Positions 33,697-42,775 of a stretch of 64,000 nt of DNA are shown in pieces (position 1 is the first letter of the stretch; every line of letters begins with the position of its first letter). Under the pieces are notes generated by a model. It saw only the letters and a program-made list of their open reading frames with translations. It was not told the DNA's origin and did not search any database. This DNA is from Syntrophotalea acetylenivorans (GTDB lineage: Bacteria > Desulfobacterota > Desulfuromonadia > Desulfuromonadales > Syntrophotaleaceae), in the NCBI RefSeq assembly GCF_001887775.1, contig NZ_CP015519.1:1-64000 (forward strand), given 5' to 3'. The position numbers and the translations under genes are program-made.

Positions 33697-34773
33697 TGTC
33701 GGGTCCCAGATGATTCCATCAGCAGAAAAAGCTTCCCGTTGTTCCTAGCTCGGGATATGCTTTTTGACATTCTCTGCTGTGAAATCTGAAGGAGTCCGAC
33801 ATGACGATTCGGTTACACGCGAACGCAACGACAACACCTAGGATACGACGCTATATCCAACAGTCCCAAAAGACGGATAAAGCCTTGGCCAAAGAGCTGG
33901 GTATCTCTATTGATACGGTTCGTCGTTGGCGAAAGCGCGACGACGTTCATGACCGTTCTCATACAGCTCACAGGCTGAATACGACTCTGAGCGAAGCCCA
34001 GGAAGCTGTTGTTGTCGAACTGCGGCGATCTTTGCTCCTATCCCTGGATGATCTGCTGGTGGTCACCCGGGAATTTATCAATGCCGACGTTTCCCGCGCA
34101 GGACTGGACCGCTGTCTGCGCCGGCATGGTATTTCTCGATTGGCCGATCTGATCCCCCAAGAGGAAACGGCCAAAGACAAACCCAAGACTTTTAAAAACT
34201 ACGACCCGGGTTTCGTTCATGTCGACATCAAGTACCTGCCGCAAATGCCGGATGAAACTTCACGGCGGTACCTGTTTGTGGCCATCGACCGCGCCAGCCG
34301 CTGGGTCTACTTGGAGCTGCGCAAAAGCAAGTCGTCCCAAGCCGCTACGGGTTTTCTAAACCGTCTGGTAAACAAAGCTCCGTTTGTGATCCGCAAACTG
34401 CTGACCGACAACGATAAGGCCTTCACGGATCGTTTTAGCACTGCCGGCGAGCGAAAGCCGACGGGAAAGCATATATTTGACCAAGCCTGTGTGCGACACG
34501 GTATCGAGCATCGGCTGATTCCACCCCGTCGCCCTCAGACCAATGGCATGGTGGAGCGTTTCAATGGCCGCATCAGCGAAGTGCTGGCAACGACCAGGTT
34601 CAATTCCGCTGAAGACCTGGAACAAACCATGCTGCGTTATGGGTATTTATACAATCAGCATATCCCCCAGCGGGCCTTGGAACATAAAACCCCGGTAGAG
34701 GCTCTAAAACAGTGGCAAAAAAGGAAGCCGGAACTTTTCCATAAACAGGTCAGGAATCATGCGGGACCTGACA
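33697..34773 (+). mobile_element. intact IS481-family insertion sequence with 6-base target duplication
   Basis: Ends: TGTCGGGTCCCAGATGATTC on the left, and GAATCATGCGGGACCTGACA on the right; the left end and the reverse complement of the right end agree at most positions. The flanking hexamer CCTAGA occurs at both 33691-33696 and 34774-34779, a target-site duplication. Total 1077 bases. It is inserted between the promoters of the two divergently arranged PEP-CTERM genes' region, without breaking either. Confidence 0.88.
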
Positions 34774-34778
34774 CCTAG
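33801..34778 (+). CDS. IS481-family transposase
   Basis: 325 aa. An N-terminal helix-turn-helix (KALAKELGISIDTVRRWRKR) is followed by the rve integrase core with catalytic Asp (FVHVDIKYL), Asp (LLTDNDKAFT) and Glu (QTNGMVERFNGRI). The reading frame is intact, so the element may be active. The stop codon TAG is supplied by the target-site duplication (CCTAGA), so the last residues of the protein depend on where the element lands. Confidence 0.92.
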   Translation: MTIRLHANATTTPRIRRYIQQSQKTDKALAKELGISIDTVRRWRKRDDVHDRSHTAHRLNTTLSEAQEAVVVELRRSLLLSLDDLLVVTREFINADVSRAGLDRCLRRHGISRLADLIPQEETAKDKPKTFKNYDPGFVHVDIKYLPQMPDETSRRYLFVAIDRASRWVYLELRKSKSSQAATGFLNRLVNKAPFVIRKLLTDNDKAFTDRFSTAGERKPTGKHIFDQACVRHGIEHRLIPPRRPQTNGMVERFNGRISEVLATTRFNSAEDLEQTMLRYGYLYNQHIPQRALEHKTPVEALKQWQKRKPELFHKQVRNHAGPDT

Positions 34779-34875
34779 ACACTAAGGGTTTTGCTGAAAT
34801 GACGCCAACCCTCAAATGCGGCCGTGTTGTAATCAGAGACAACTTTCTGGATACCTCGGACACATAGATACAACA

Positions 34876-34906
34876 CGGCCCAACCTGTTTGAAACAGGTT
34901 GGGCCG
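34876..34906. terminator. strong hairpin between the IS element and the second PEP-CTERM gene
   Basis: CGGCCCAACCTGTTT pairs with AACAGGTTGGGCCG around a tiny loop. For the minus-strand PEP-CTERM gene it lies about 90 bases past the stop, so it probably terminates that transcript. The T-run is poor. Confidence 0.55.
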
Positions 34907-34992
34907 TTCGATGTTCTAATCGTAAAATTTCACCACCTGATTCGTGGGTGTATAGCCAACCGAAGACAATTCAGTATCGAATCAACCTTGAT

Positions 34993-35754
34993 TCAACTAG
35001 TGCGTTGCCGTAGCCTCATTCCAATCACTCCGACGATGCCGACACCCAATAAAAGCACCGTGGACGGCTCAGGGACTGGGGAGGTTTGTACGGTTGTCAC
35101 GCTTGCAAAAAAACTCTGAGTGCCATATCCAGGCGCGGTATATGCGGATTCAAACAGGTTTGTTGTTACTACAGTCCAATCATTGGGCAACAAAGGAATT
35201 AGGAAGTTGAAATGGGTTGCCAAATCGGGGTTTGTTTCAAAAATGGCATTCGGGTCCTGGCCATTTAGCAGGTAATAGCCCAGACTGTTATCATGGGTGA
35301 GAACATTGACATCACCGTTCGATATTAAGTGAGTGAAAGCGGTACTAAAAGTATTATCTGCATTCCATATCAATTCATTGGTTGCTGTTGAATCGAGTAC
35401 TGCAGTTTCATTCCCCGTCAAGGTCTCAATCCCTGTATCCAACCCAACCATGGTGTTTACGCCAACCTGAAGAGGCGCGGCAAACACATTGGACCCAGTA
35501 AGATTGACGTAAAGGCCAGGTAGTGTGGACCCGACTGAGGCGGCACCGCTGTTATTGGAGTGACCGGATACGATGGGAATAGTTAAATCATCGCCCGTGC
35601 CGTACAGGCCATCTTCTCCGGGTGAAAGGGTGCTAAAAGTTGAGTGCTCAAAAAATGAAAGTGTAGTTGTGGTGGCCGAAGCATTGCCGCTCAGGAAAAA
35701 GATAGCAATGAAGAGAAAAAGTTTGAACAGATTGAGTTTAATGTGTTTGTGCAT
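34993..35754 (-). CDS. PEP-CTERM exported protein
   Basis: 253 aa from the ATG at 35754, chosen because AGGAGGATT precedes it and because the chain then starts with a signal peptide (MHKHIKLNLFKLFLFIAIFF, cut near GNASA). The body is Asn/Thr/Gly-rich with no named domain. The tail PVPEPSTVLLLGVGIVGVIG plus RLRQRTS is a PEP-CTERM sorting signal. A strong sigma-54 promoter lies about 40 bases upstream; a longer start at 35808 would overlap this promoter and is rejected. Confidence 0.9.
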   Translation of the reverse strand: MHKHIKLNLFKLFLFIAIFFLSGNASATTTTLSFFEHSTFSTLSPGEDGLYGTGDDLTIPIVSGHSNNSGAASVGSTLPGLYVNLTGSNVFAAPLQVGVNTMVGLDTGIETLTGNETAVLDSTATNELIWNADNTFSTAFTHLISNGDVNVLTHDNSLGYYLLNGQDPNAIFETNPDLATHFNFLIPLLPNDWTVVTTNLFESAYTAPGYGTQSFFASVTTVQTSPVPEPSTVLLLGVGIVGVIGMRLRQRTS

Positions 35755-35792
35755 GATCCTAATCCTCCTTTTTTGGTGATCAAATCTTTTTA

Positions 35793-35808
35793 GCATAATT
35801 TGTGCCAT
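35793..35808 (-). promoter_or_regulatory. sigma-54 (-24/-12) promoter of the second PEP-CTERM gene
   Basis: Minus strand TGGCACAAATTATGCT: perfect TGGCAC, GG to GC distance exactly 10. This is the best -24/-12 match I found in the window. Confidence 0.75.
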
Positions 35809-36253
35809 CTAAAATTCCCTTTTTAATTCTGGTGTTTTTAATATGCCAACAGTAGGAGTCAGCAGAGTGTTAACATTTCCGACACTTTGAGATACAAATT
35901 TGGCCTCATTTGACGTCGAGCATTGATTCATTTCTAAAGACCCCTTTTTGATTATTTCAGGGACCTGTATTGGGATAATGATTTTGAGCAAACGCCAAGC
36001 TTAAATGCCTAATGGGACCTAAACAAGTTGGTCGTGTAGGCCAATAAGAAGGGTAGGCTTATGTTTGCTTTAGTTCTTATTGCCTGGGCGGAAGGTTGGA
36101 AAGGTACCGTCATCATTTATCCTATGACATTTTTTAGTGTTGGGAGGCACGGTTGCTATCAACCTATTATTATTGATATAAGGATTAATATATTATTGAT
36201 TTCGATGCGTGAAAACGGCCGATTGAGGTACCTTGGCTTTTTAAAGGAGTGAC
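35809..36253. other. 445-base intergenic region
   Basis: Contains a 63-codon frame (36061-36252) without recognisable features, ending just before the TVP38 gene; I regard it as chance. GGAG at 36246-36249 is the ribosome site for that gene. Confidence 0.4.
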
Positions 36254-36967
36254 ATGATGCTGGTGAAGAAAAAAAATAACCGTTGGTCGGTATTGGGCAG
36301 AGTCCTTCTTGTCCTGCTTTTACTAGCTGCTCTATTTAGCGCGATGCGTTTCCTGGGGGTTCAGGATTTGTTGCGCTCGGCCTTGGATTGGGTCGCCGGT
36401 GTGGGTGTTTGGGGCATGGCGATTTTTCTCTTGCTTTATGTTTTGGCAACGGTGCTGTTTTTGCCCGGTTCAATACTGACCCTTGGTGCCGGGGCGCTAT
36501 TCGGGGTGCTTAAGGGCTCGATCATCGTTTCGATATCGGCGACTTTAGGTGCGACAGCAGCCTTTCTGGTGGGGCGCTATCTGGCACGCGAATGGGTGGC
36601 AAGGCGTATCTCCGGGAACCCAAGGTTTCAGGCTGTCGATCAAGCGGTCGCGCGGGAAGGATGGAAGATCGTTGGCTTGACTCGGTTGTCACCGGTATTT
36701 CCTTTTAATCTTCTCAACTATGCCTTTGGGGTGACCAGCGTTTCTCTCAGGGACTACTTCTGGGCGTCGTGGGTTGGTATGTTGCCCGGCACGGTGATGT
36801 ACGTTTATCTCGGTTCTCTGGCCGGTGATCTTGCTCTGCTTGGAACCGAAGAACAAAGCCGTTCTCCCTTTGAATGGGGGTTGTATCTCGTCGGTTTGTT
36901 GGCAACCGTTGCCGTCACCATTTTCGTGACCCGTCTGGCGCGGACTGCTTTGGCCAAGAAAGTCTAA
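36254..36967 (+). CDS. TVP38/TMEM64 family inner-membrane protein
   Basis: 237 aa with about five to six membrane helices. The family core is visible: VLFLPGSILTLGAGALFGVL, GATAAFLVGRYLAR and GLTRLSPVFPFNLLNYAFGV (re-entrant loop segments shared with DedA/VTT proteins), then GMLPGTVMYVYLGSL. The VTT superfamily contains lipid scramblases and transporters; the precise role here is unknown. Start could be 36254 or the next codon, as two Met codons are adjacent. Confidence 0.88.
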   Translation: MMLVKKKNNRWSVLGRVLLVLLLLAALFSAMRFLGVQDLLRSALDWVAGVGVWGMAIFLLLYVLATVLFLPGSILTLGAGALFGVLKGSIIVSISATLGATAAFLVGRYLAREWVARRISGNPRFQAVDQAVAREGWKIVGLTRLSPVFPFNLLNYAFGVTSVSLRDYFWASWVGMLPGTVMYVYLGSLAGDLALLGTEEQSRSPFEWGLYLVGLLATVAVTIFVTRLARTALAKKV

Positions 36968-37013
36968 TAGTGTCGTCCCTTGTCGGAAGAAGGGCAGACC
37001 AGAACCAATTTTA

Positions 37014-37125
37014 CCGCCCGTTCGATTCTCTCATTCGAGAACGCAGAGAGCGCAAAGGAAACCGGAAAATCGTGGTTGCTCTATCTCTGCGACCTCGCGA
37101 AATCTGCGGTTAATGTTTTTTGAAG
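37014..37125. repeat. dispersed CGCAGAG-type intergenic repeat
   Basis: GAGAACGCAGAGAGCGCAAA ... CTCTGCGACCTCGCGAAATC, TGCGGTT is an imperfect inverted repeat. A sibling lies at 44641-44722 (GCGCAGAG ... GCGACCTCTGCGGTG). Function unknown. Confidence 0.55.
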
Positions 37126-37183
37126 TTTAATTTGTTGGCGCGGGCAGAGCATTACCCGCCGTTCTTATAAACACGGATTGATT

Positions 37184-40100
37184 ATGACTTTTGACCCCCA
37201 AGCCTGGAAGCGCTTTGAACATGATGGCACCCCTATCTATGTGCGTGCTGACCGGCCGAGTTGGTTTGTGCCTAACCGGGCCGGTGATGAGTTGCTGCAA
37301 CAACTTAAAGAAGGTGTCTGTGACAATGCCGATCCGTTGGCAATGCGTTTTTTACAGCGATTACCTGAAGACTCCGGCCAGCCTTATCCTGGCCGGGCCG
37401 TCCTTTTGGGTCGACCGCAGTTGCGGGAACTTTGGTTTCACCTGACCAACAACTGCAACCTGAGTTGCCGGCATTGTATGTTTGCTTCTGCACCGGGAGA
37501 TGGAGCGCAACTGAGCGCCGACCTGGTGCAGGAACTGGCGACTCAGGCCCTCGATGAAGGTTGCCGGGTCTTTGCCCTGACCGGCGGTGAACCCTTGATG
37601 CACCCCGATTTTCGGTCCATCGTTCGGAGTTTGTTGCAGCCCGACAATACTCATGTGGCGCTGCTGACCAACGGTCTTCTGTTACGCCGGTTTCTCGATG
37701 ATGAAAACTGGGACTTTAACCGGTTGCACCTGCAGATCAGTCTGGACGGTCTGCAGGTCGCTCACGATCGGCTTCGGGGCCCTGACGCCTTTGCCCGGCT
37801 GAAAGAGGAGTTGCTGTGGCTCAAAGAACGGAAGATCCCCTTTACTCTTTCCATGTGTGTGACGACTGACAACTTGGCTGATATGTCCGGAGTGATCGAT
37901 TTTGCCGCTGAAGTCGGTGCGGGCAATGTCCACTTCATGTGGTATTTCATTCGCGGACGGGGTGCTGCTGAAGGCTTTGCCCGGCCTGAAGAGATTTTCC
38001 AGCAGCTAGTCAAGGTGAATGCCCGTGCTGAAGAGCAGGGTATCGTTGTCGATAATTTAACCGCCTTGCGCAGTCAGGTGTTTGCTCCCGGAGGCACAGT
38101 GCACGACGGAAGCGGTTGTGGTTGGGAGTCTGCGGCTGTGGGTGTCGATGGGCAACTCTATCCTTCGGCGGCCCTGGCCGGTCTAACCGAACTGGCTACT
38201 GGGCTTGAGTCGGGGCTGAAATCAGCTTGGCAGGAAAGCCCCGTGTTGCAGACAATTCGCCAAACCACGGCGGCCGGGCTCGATTCTCAATGGCGCTTGC
38301 TGCTCGGTGGTGGCGATCTGGATCACAGTTATTTATATGGCGGATCGTTTATCGGTGACGATCCTTACACGCCTCTACATGAGCAGTTGGCCCGTTGGCA
38401 GGTCGTTCGCGAAGCTGCCCAACAGAGCGACGAGGGGCCGCCGCGGTTGCGGTTGAAGATGGGGGATGTTCTGGAAAGTTGCGGTGCTCACGGAGCGGTG
38501 GCTCTGGTCCATTCCAACTGCCTGTTGTCTCTAGCTCAGTCGGACAGTCGGACCGTGGTGCAGGAATTTTATCGCGACGCCGCCGATGAGACCAAAGAGG
38601 ATATTCTCAACCCGGTTTGTTACGATCCGTCTCTTATCGATCATATCCCCGCTGAATATCGTTTCCGTGGCTATGGTTGCGGTAGTCCGGTGCTCGATGC
38701 GAACCTGCAGTGCGGTGAAAGGGTGGTCGACCTCGGGTGCGGCCGTGGGGTCGAGTGCTTCATCGCAGCCCGGCAGGTTGGTCCGCAGGGATCGGCCGTC
38801 GGAATCGATATGCTCGATAATATGCTGGCTCTGGCGGGGCAGGGGGCCGTTGCTGTGGAGGAGCGCCTCGGCTATAAGAATCTTGAATTTCATAAAGGGT
38901 TCCTTGAAAGCCTGCCACTGATGGACCAGACAGCCGATGTGGTGTTATCCAATTGCGTGATGAATCTGTCGGCGCATAAACGCAGGGCCTTTGCCGAGAT
39001 TTACAGGGTATTGAAAGCAGGCGGTCGTCTGGTGATATCGGATGTTGTCTGCGAACAGGAACCGTCGGCTTCTTTGCGCAATGACGAACTGCTGCGTGGG
39101 GAGTGTATCGCCGGGGCCCTGACGCAGAAGGATCTGGTCGGTATTCTCGAAGAGTCCGGGTTTATCGCGATTCGGCTGATCAAACGTTTTCCCTATCGGG
39201 TGGTCCAGGGTCACCCTTTCTTTTCCCTGACCTTTGAAGCGTTCAAACCGAATCCGACTGAAGCCGTAACGATTCTCTATCGAGGCCCCTTTGCAACGGT
39301 GATCACGGATGATGGGCAACAGCTGATCCCCGGGCAGGTGACGAAAGTCGATCGACAGGTTGCTGCCGCAGCCGGTGACAGTCTCTTTCAGCTTGACAGA
39401 CAAGGTGCGGTGACCAATCTCGAGCTGGGATCCTCGTGTTGTGCCCTGCCAAAGGAGACTGACGTAGTCCCGGGCGTCGATTCACAGGAAGACCGTTTTC
39501 GCTCCGGCTGTATGGTTTGCGGCAAAGATATCCGGTATCTTGACGGAGAAGAAGAACGTCGGTGCAGTTATTGCCAAGAAATAATGTCGGCCAGCGCTGT
39601 TTGTGAGCAGGGTCATTTTGTTTGCGATCATTGTCATGCGGCGGATGCTTTGCAGGTGATAGAGCGGTTGGCTTTGGCCAGCACCGAGACCGACCTGCTG
39701 AGCCTGTTCGAAAAAATCCGAAGCCATCCAGCCATCCCTGCTAATGGTCCCGAATATCACGCCCTGGTGCCGGCCGTAATCCTGGCTGTTTACCGCAATA
39801 GCGGCGGCGAACTAAGAGATGAAGAATTGATTGCCGGGTTGGGAAGAGGGACTCAGCTGGCCGGCGGCAGTTGTGCTTTTTGGGGAGTTTGTGGCGCCGC
39901 GGCCGGAGTTGGGATCGCCTTCAGTCTGATACTCAAGGCCAACCCCCTCGATGGCCCGGCTCGGCAGCTGGTGCAGGAGGCCAGCCAGCAGGTACTATCC
40001 GAGATTAGTGCTCTGCCGCTGGCTCGCTGTTGTCGTCGGGACTGCTGGCTGGCTTTGAAAAAGGCGGCCAAGATCTCCGGTACGGTGCTGTCCGTTACAC

Positions 40101-40192
40101 TGAAAGCCGATGCCCTTATTGCCTGTGATCAGATAGAAATTAACCGGGAATGTGCAGGTGCCCAGTGTCCCTGGTTCCCCGTTCCCGAATGA
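37184..40192 (+). CDS. large fusion: PqqD-like, radical SAM, methyltransferase and DUF5714-like domains
   Basis: 1002 aa from ATG 37184 (TTG 37178 is an alternative). Residues about 5-45 resemble a PqqD peptide-binding fold (PIYVRADRPSWFVPNRAGDE). The radical SAM domain has CNLSCRHC (Cys91, 95, 98) and TGGEPLMHPDF; a shortened C-terminal extension keeps GSGCGWESAAVGVDGQLYPS. A class I methyltransferase starts near 475 (ARxYGCGSP-type segment, motif I VVDLGCGRGVECFIAA near 515) and resembles ArsM. The last 230 residues begin with a cysteine cluster (CMVCGKDI, CSYCQEIM, CEQGHFVCDHC) and contain LAGGSCAFWGVCGAAAGVGI, typical of DUF5714. No substrate can be named; a peptide or a thiol/metalloid compound are options. 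It stands alone, ended by a strong terminator. Confidence 0.8.
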   Translation: MTFDPQAWKRFEHDGTPIYVRADRPSWFVPNRAGDELLQQLKEGVCDNADPLAMRFLQRLPEDSGQPYPGRAVLLGRPQLRELWFHLTNNCNLSCRHCMFASAPGDGAQLSADLVQELATQALDEGCRVFALTGGEPLMHPDFRSIVRSLLQPDNTHVALLTNGLLLRRFLDDENWDFNRLHLQISLDGLQVAHDRLRGPDAFARLKEELLWLKERKIPFTLSMCVTTDNLADMSGVIDFAAEVGAGNVHFMWYFIRGRGAAEGFARPEEIFQQLVKVNARAEEQGIVVDNLTALRSQVFAPGGTVHDGSGCGWESAAVGVDGQLYPSAALAGLTELATGLESGLKSAWQESPVLQTIRQTTAAGLDSQWRLLLGGGDLDHSYLYGGSFIGDDPYTPLHEQLARWQVVREAAQQSDEGPPRLRLKMGDVLESCGAHGAVALVHSNCLLSLAQSDSRTVVQEFYRDAADETKEDILNPVCYDPSLIDHIPAEYRFRGYGCGSPVLDANLQCGERVVDLGCGRGVECFIAARQVGPQGSAVGIDMLDNMLALAGQGAVAVEERLGYKNLEFHKGFLESLPLMDQTADVVLSNCVMNLSAHKRRAFAEIYRVLKAGGRLVISDVVCEQEPSASLRNDELLRGECIAGALTQKDLVGILEESGFIAIRLIKRFPYRVVQGHPFFSLTFEAFKPNPTEAVTILYRGPFATVITDDGQQLIPGQVTKVDRQVAAAAGDSLFQLDRQGAVTNLELGSSCCALPKETDVVPGVDSQEDRFRSGCMVCGKDIRYLDGEEERRCSYCQEIMSASAVCEQGHFVCDHCHAADALQVIERLALASTETDLLSLFEKIRSHPAIPANGPEYHALVPAVILAVYRNSGGELRDEELIAGLGRGTQLAGGSCAFWGVCGAAAGVGIAFSLILKANPLDGPARQLVQEASQQVLSEISALPLARCCRRDCWLALKKAAKISGTVLSVTLKADALIACDQIEINRECAGAQCPWFPVPE

Positions 40193-40197
40193 ACAAA

Positions 40198-40223
40198 AAA
40201 GGCCCGCCGGGGGGCGGGCCTTT
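40198..40223. terminator. bidirectional intrinsic terminator
   Basis: AAAGGCCCGCC / GGCGGGCCTTT with a GGGG loop; A-run on the left and T-run on the right serve the converging fusion gene and FKBP gene. Confidence 0.88.
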
Positions 40224-40241
40224 AAAGAGAAATTGTTATAA

Positions 40242-40931
40242 CTAGTTGACCGAAATCAGCTCCACATCGAAAATCAATGTGGCGTTGGGGCCGATCATCG
40301 GCCCGGCGCCTTTTTCACCATAGGCCAGCTTGGCGGGGATAAACAGCTGCCACTTGGCCCCTTCTTTCATCAGCTGCAGTCCCTCCGTCCAGCCGGGGAT
40401 CACGCCTCCCACCGGAAAGGTTGCCGGTTTGTTGCGCTTGTAGGAACTGTCGAACTCGGTGCCATCCAGCAGGCGGCCACGGTAGTTGACCGTCACTTTA
40501 TCGTCGCGCCCCGGTTTTTTTCCGGTGCCCTTGCTGATGATCTTGTACTGCAGGCCGCTCATAGTGGTCTTGACACCCTCTTTTTGGCGATTTTCCGCCA
40601 GAAAGGCTTTGCCTGCCTGTTCATTGGTTTCCGCCATCTGTTTTACCTGTTGCTGCTGCTGGGCTATCATCTTTTTTTGCAGATCCATCATGGCCTGCCG
40701 CATCTCGTCTTCGCTGAGGGCGGTGGTGGAGCCGGATAACGCATCCTTCATGCCGCGCATCAGTGCGTCTGGGTCGATGTCGAGTTGCTTCTGGCTAAAA
40801 TCCCGGCCGATGTTATAGCCCAGGCTGTAACTGACTTTTTGTTGCTCGCTTTGAACCGGTGGTTGTTCCTGGGCACAGGCGGTAGGGGCGAGCAGCCCCA
40901 GACAGGCCAGTGCCAGCAGTGTGTTTTTCAT
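40242..40931 (-). CDS. FKBP-type peptidyl-prolyl isomerase, Mip/FkpA-like, exported
   Basis: 229 aa. Signal peptide MKNTLLALACLGLLAPTACA, possibly a lipoprotein (LAPTAC). An N-terminal helical dimerisation domain (about 30-125, Gln-rich QQQQQVKQMAETNEQAG) is followed by the FKBP domain (GRDDKVTVNYRGRLLDGTEF, GVIPGWTEGLQLMKEGAKWQ, IPAKLAYGEKGAGP). It catalyses proline isomerisation of periplasmic or surface proteins. Confidence 0.92.
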   Translation of the reverse strand: MKNTLLALACLGLLAPTACAQEQPPVQSEQQKVSYSLGYNIGRDFSQKQLDIDPDALMRGMKDALSGSTTALSEDEMRQAMMDLQKKMIAQQQQQVKQMAETNEQAGKAFLAENRQKEGVKTTMSGLQYKIISKGTGKKPGRDDKVTVNYRGRLLDGTEFDSSYKRNKPATFPVGGVIPGWTEGLQLMKEGAKWQLFIPAKLAYGEKGAGPMIGPNATLIFDVELISVN

Positions 40932-41149
40932 TGGGAATCCTTTCCTGGTGTGAACTGGTTCGGAGCCTTTCTACTAAAGCGGCTCACTGGTTGCAACAGT
41001 TTGATAGCTAGACATTTATTCGCCTCAGCTATTTTAGAGTAATCCGCTGATTAGGCAACGTTTTTCTTTGTCTCGGCTGACAGGCAGCCATTCAAGCATG
41101 AGCAATGTTGCCCGAAAATTATTCAATCCCGAGAAAGGAGTTGCACTTT

Positions 41150-41629
41150 ATGGAGATTATTTATCAACCGATTGGAATAATTCATACCCCCTTTGCTGTA
41201 CGGAAAGGCACGCCGATTCAACCGGCCGCTGCCGCTGGAGCAGTGGGTCATATTGAGATTGCTGAATGCTACCGGGCGGGTCTTAAAGATCTGGACGGTT
41301 TCTCTCACCTGATTCTGCTTTATCATTTTCATCTGTCCAGCGGTTACGAGATGGAAGTAACCCCCTTTCTCGACACCCAGCCTCGGGGCTTGTTTTCCAC
41401 CAGGGCACCAAAGCGGCCTAATGCTATCGGTTTGTCGGTGGTGAGATTGACGGCTATCCATGACGGGATATTGGAGGTGGCGGATGTCGACATGCTCGAC
41501 GGTACGCCGTTACTCGACATCAAACCCTATGTGCCGCAACTCAATCCGGCGGAGGTGGAACGAATAGGCTGGTTTAGTGGAGCCGTTACCGACTTGCAGG
41601 GCCGTACCGCCGATGAACGTTTTCGCTGA
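41150..41629 (+). CDS. TrmO/TsaA family tRNA methyltransferase-like protein
   Basis: 159 aa from ATG 41150 (AGAAAGGAG upstream; the longer frame from 41105 lacks a site). Family marks: IGIIHTPFAVRKGTPIQPAA, LDGFSHLILLYHFH, LFSTRAPKRPNAIGLSVVRL, DVDMLDGTPLLDIKPYVP. TrmO methylates t6A37 to m6t6A in threonine tRNAs. The protein lacks the C-terminal domain of E. coli TrmO, as archaeal-type short homologues do. The group also contains members next to metal enzymes, so a different role is possible. Confidence 0.85.
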   Translation: MEIIYQPIGIIHTPFAVRKGTPIQPAAAAGAVGHIEIAECYRAGLKDLDGFSHLILLYHFHLSSGYEMEVTPFLDTQPRGLFSTRAPKRPNAIGLSVVRLTAIHDGILEVADVDMLDGTPLLDIKPYVPQLNPAEVERIGWFSGAVTDLQGRTADERFR

Positions 41630-41784
41630 TTTGTGACCTGGTCTCACCATGGGAATCTTATTGACGCTGATGTTCAGTTTCGCTATATTCATCTGGATAT
41701 AACGAGCGGGTGGTGTCAGCACGGTCAGTAAGAGTGCTTAGCACTTCTCTTTCTTAATTTCAATGCAGAGTAAAGGAGCATTTT

Positions 41785-42771
41785 ATGAAGAAGTTGCTGG
41801 GAGTCTTACTGGTACTGGCCCTTGGGGTCTTCAGTTACAGCTTTTTGCTGGCGGATAATGATCAGCCGAAACCTGCGGGAAAGTTGGTTGTCTTTCATGC
41901 CGGAAGTTTGTCCGTCCCCTTTGCCGCCATTGAAAAGCAGTTCGAGGCCAAGTATCCGCAGGTCGATGTGTTGCGTGAGTCGGGCGGCAGTACCAAGATG
42001 GCCCGCCTGATCTCCGAGGTTGGCAAGGCCGCCGATATCATGGCTTCGGCTGATTACAATGTTATCGACAAGTCGCTCATTCCGGATCATGCCGCGCTCA
42101 ACATCCGTTTCGCAACCAATCAGCTTGTTCTGTGCTATACCGACAAGAGCAAATTCGCCAACGAAGTCAGCGCCGACAACTGGACTGAAATCCTGCAGCG
42201 TCCGGAGGTGGTATGGGGTCATTCGGCTCCCGACCTCGATCCCTGCGGCTATCGTAGCCTGATGGTATTGCAGCTGGCAGAGAAATATCTGAAACAGCCG
42301 GGCCTGTACGAAAAGATTATCGCTAACCGTCCGCTGAAAAATGTTCTTCCCAAGGCGAAACAACTTGTTGCTCTGTTGAAAAATGGTGAAATGGATTATG
42401 CCTGGGAATACCGTTCGGTAGCGGTTCAGCACGGTCTTAAATACGTGACCTTACCCGATGAAATCAACCTCGGTAACTACCTGCACAATGATTTTTACAA
42501 GCAGGCCACCGTGGAAGTCAGCGGCAAAAAACCGGGTACTACCCTCACCCGTGTCGGTAAATCGATTACCTACGGTGTGACCATTGTCGATGCGGCTCCT
42601 AACAAGCCCGCAGCCGAAGCCTTTCTCGCTTTTATGCTCGATCCCGAAGGCGGCCTGAAAGTACTTGAGGAGATGGGTCAGCCGCCTTTCGTGCCGGCTC
42701 GGGTCCCCACAAAAGAGATGCACGCACTGCTGCCAGCTTCACTGAAACCGTTGGTCGAAATAAAACAGTAA
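41785..42771 (+). CDS. wtpA: tungstate/molybdate-binding protein WtpA (operon copy)
   Basis: 328 aa with signal peptide ([20 protein letters not shown]). Family signature [40 protein letters not shown] and [11 protein letters not shown] identify the WtpA group, which binds tungstate with octahedral coordination and high affinity in characterised members. AAAGGAG precedes the ATG. Next come wtpB and wtpC. Given the tungsten enzyme in the same window, tungstate is the likely substrate. Confidence 0.9.
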   Translation: MKKLLGVLLVLALGVFSYSFLLADNDQPKPAGKLVVFHAGSLSVPFAAIEKQFEAKYPQVDVLRESGGSTKMARLISEVGKAADIMASADYNVIDKSLIPDHAALNIRFATNQLVLCYTDKSKFANEVSADNWTEILQRPEVVWGHSAPDLDPCGYRSLMVLQLAEKYLKQPGLYEKIIANRPLKNVLPKAKQLVALLKNGEMDYAWEYRSVAVQHGLKYVTLPDEINLGNYLHNDFYKQATVEVSGKKPGTTLTRVGKSITYGVTIVDAAPNKPAAEAFLAFMLDPEGGLKVLEEMGQPPFVPARVPTKEMHALLPASLKPLVEIKQ

Positions 42772-42775
42772 TCCG

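Noticed and set aside
36061-36252. 63-codon frame before the TVP38 gene
   Set aside because: No ribosome site, no recognisable pattern, AT-rich; probably chance.
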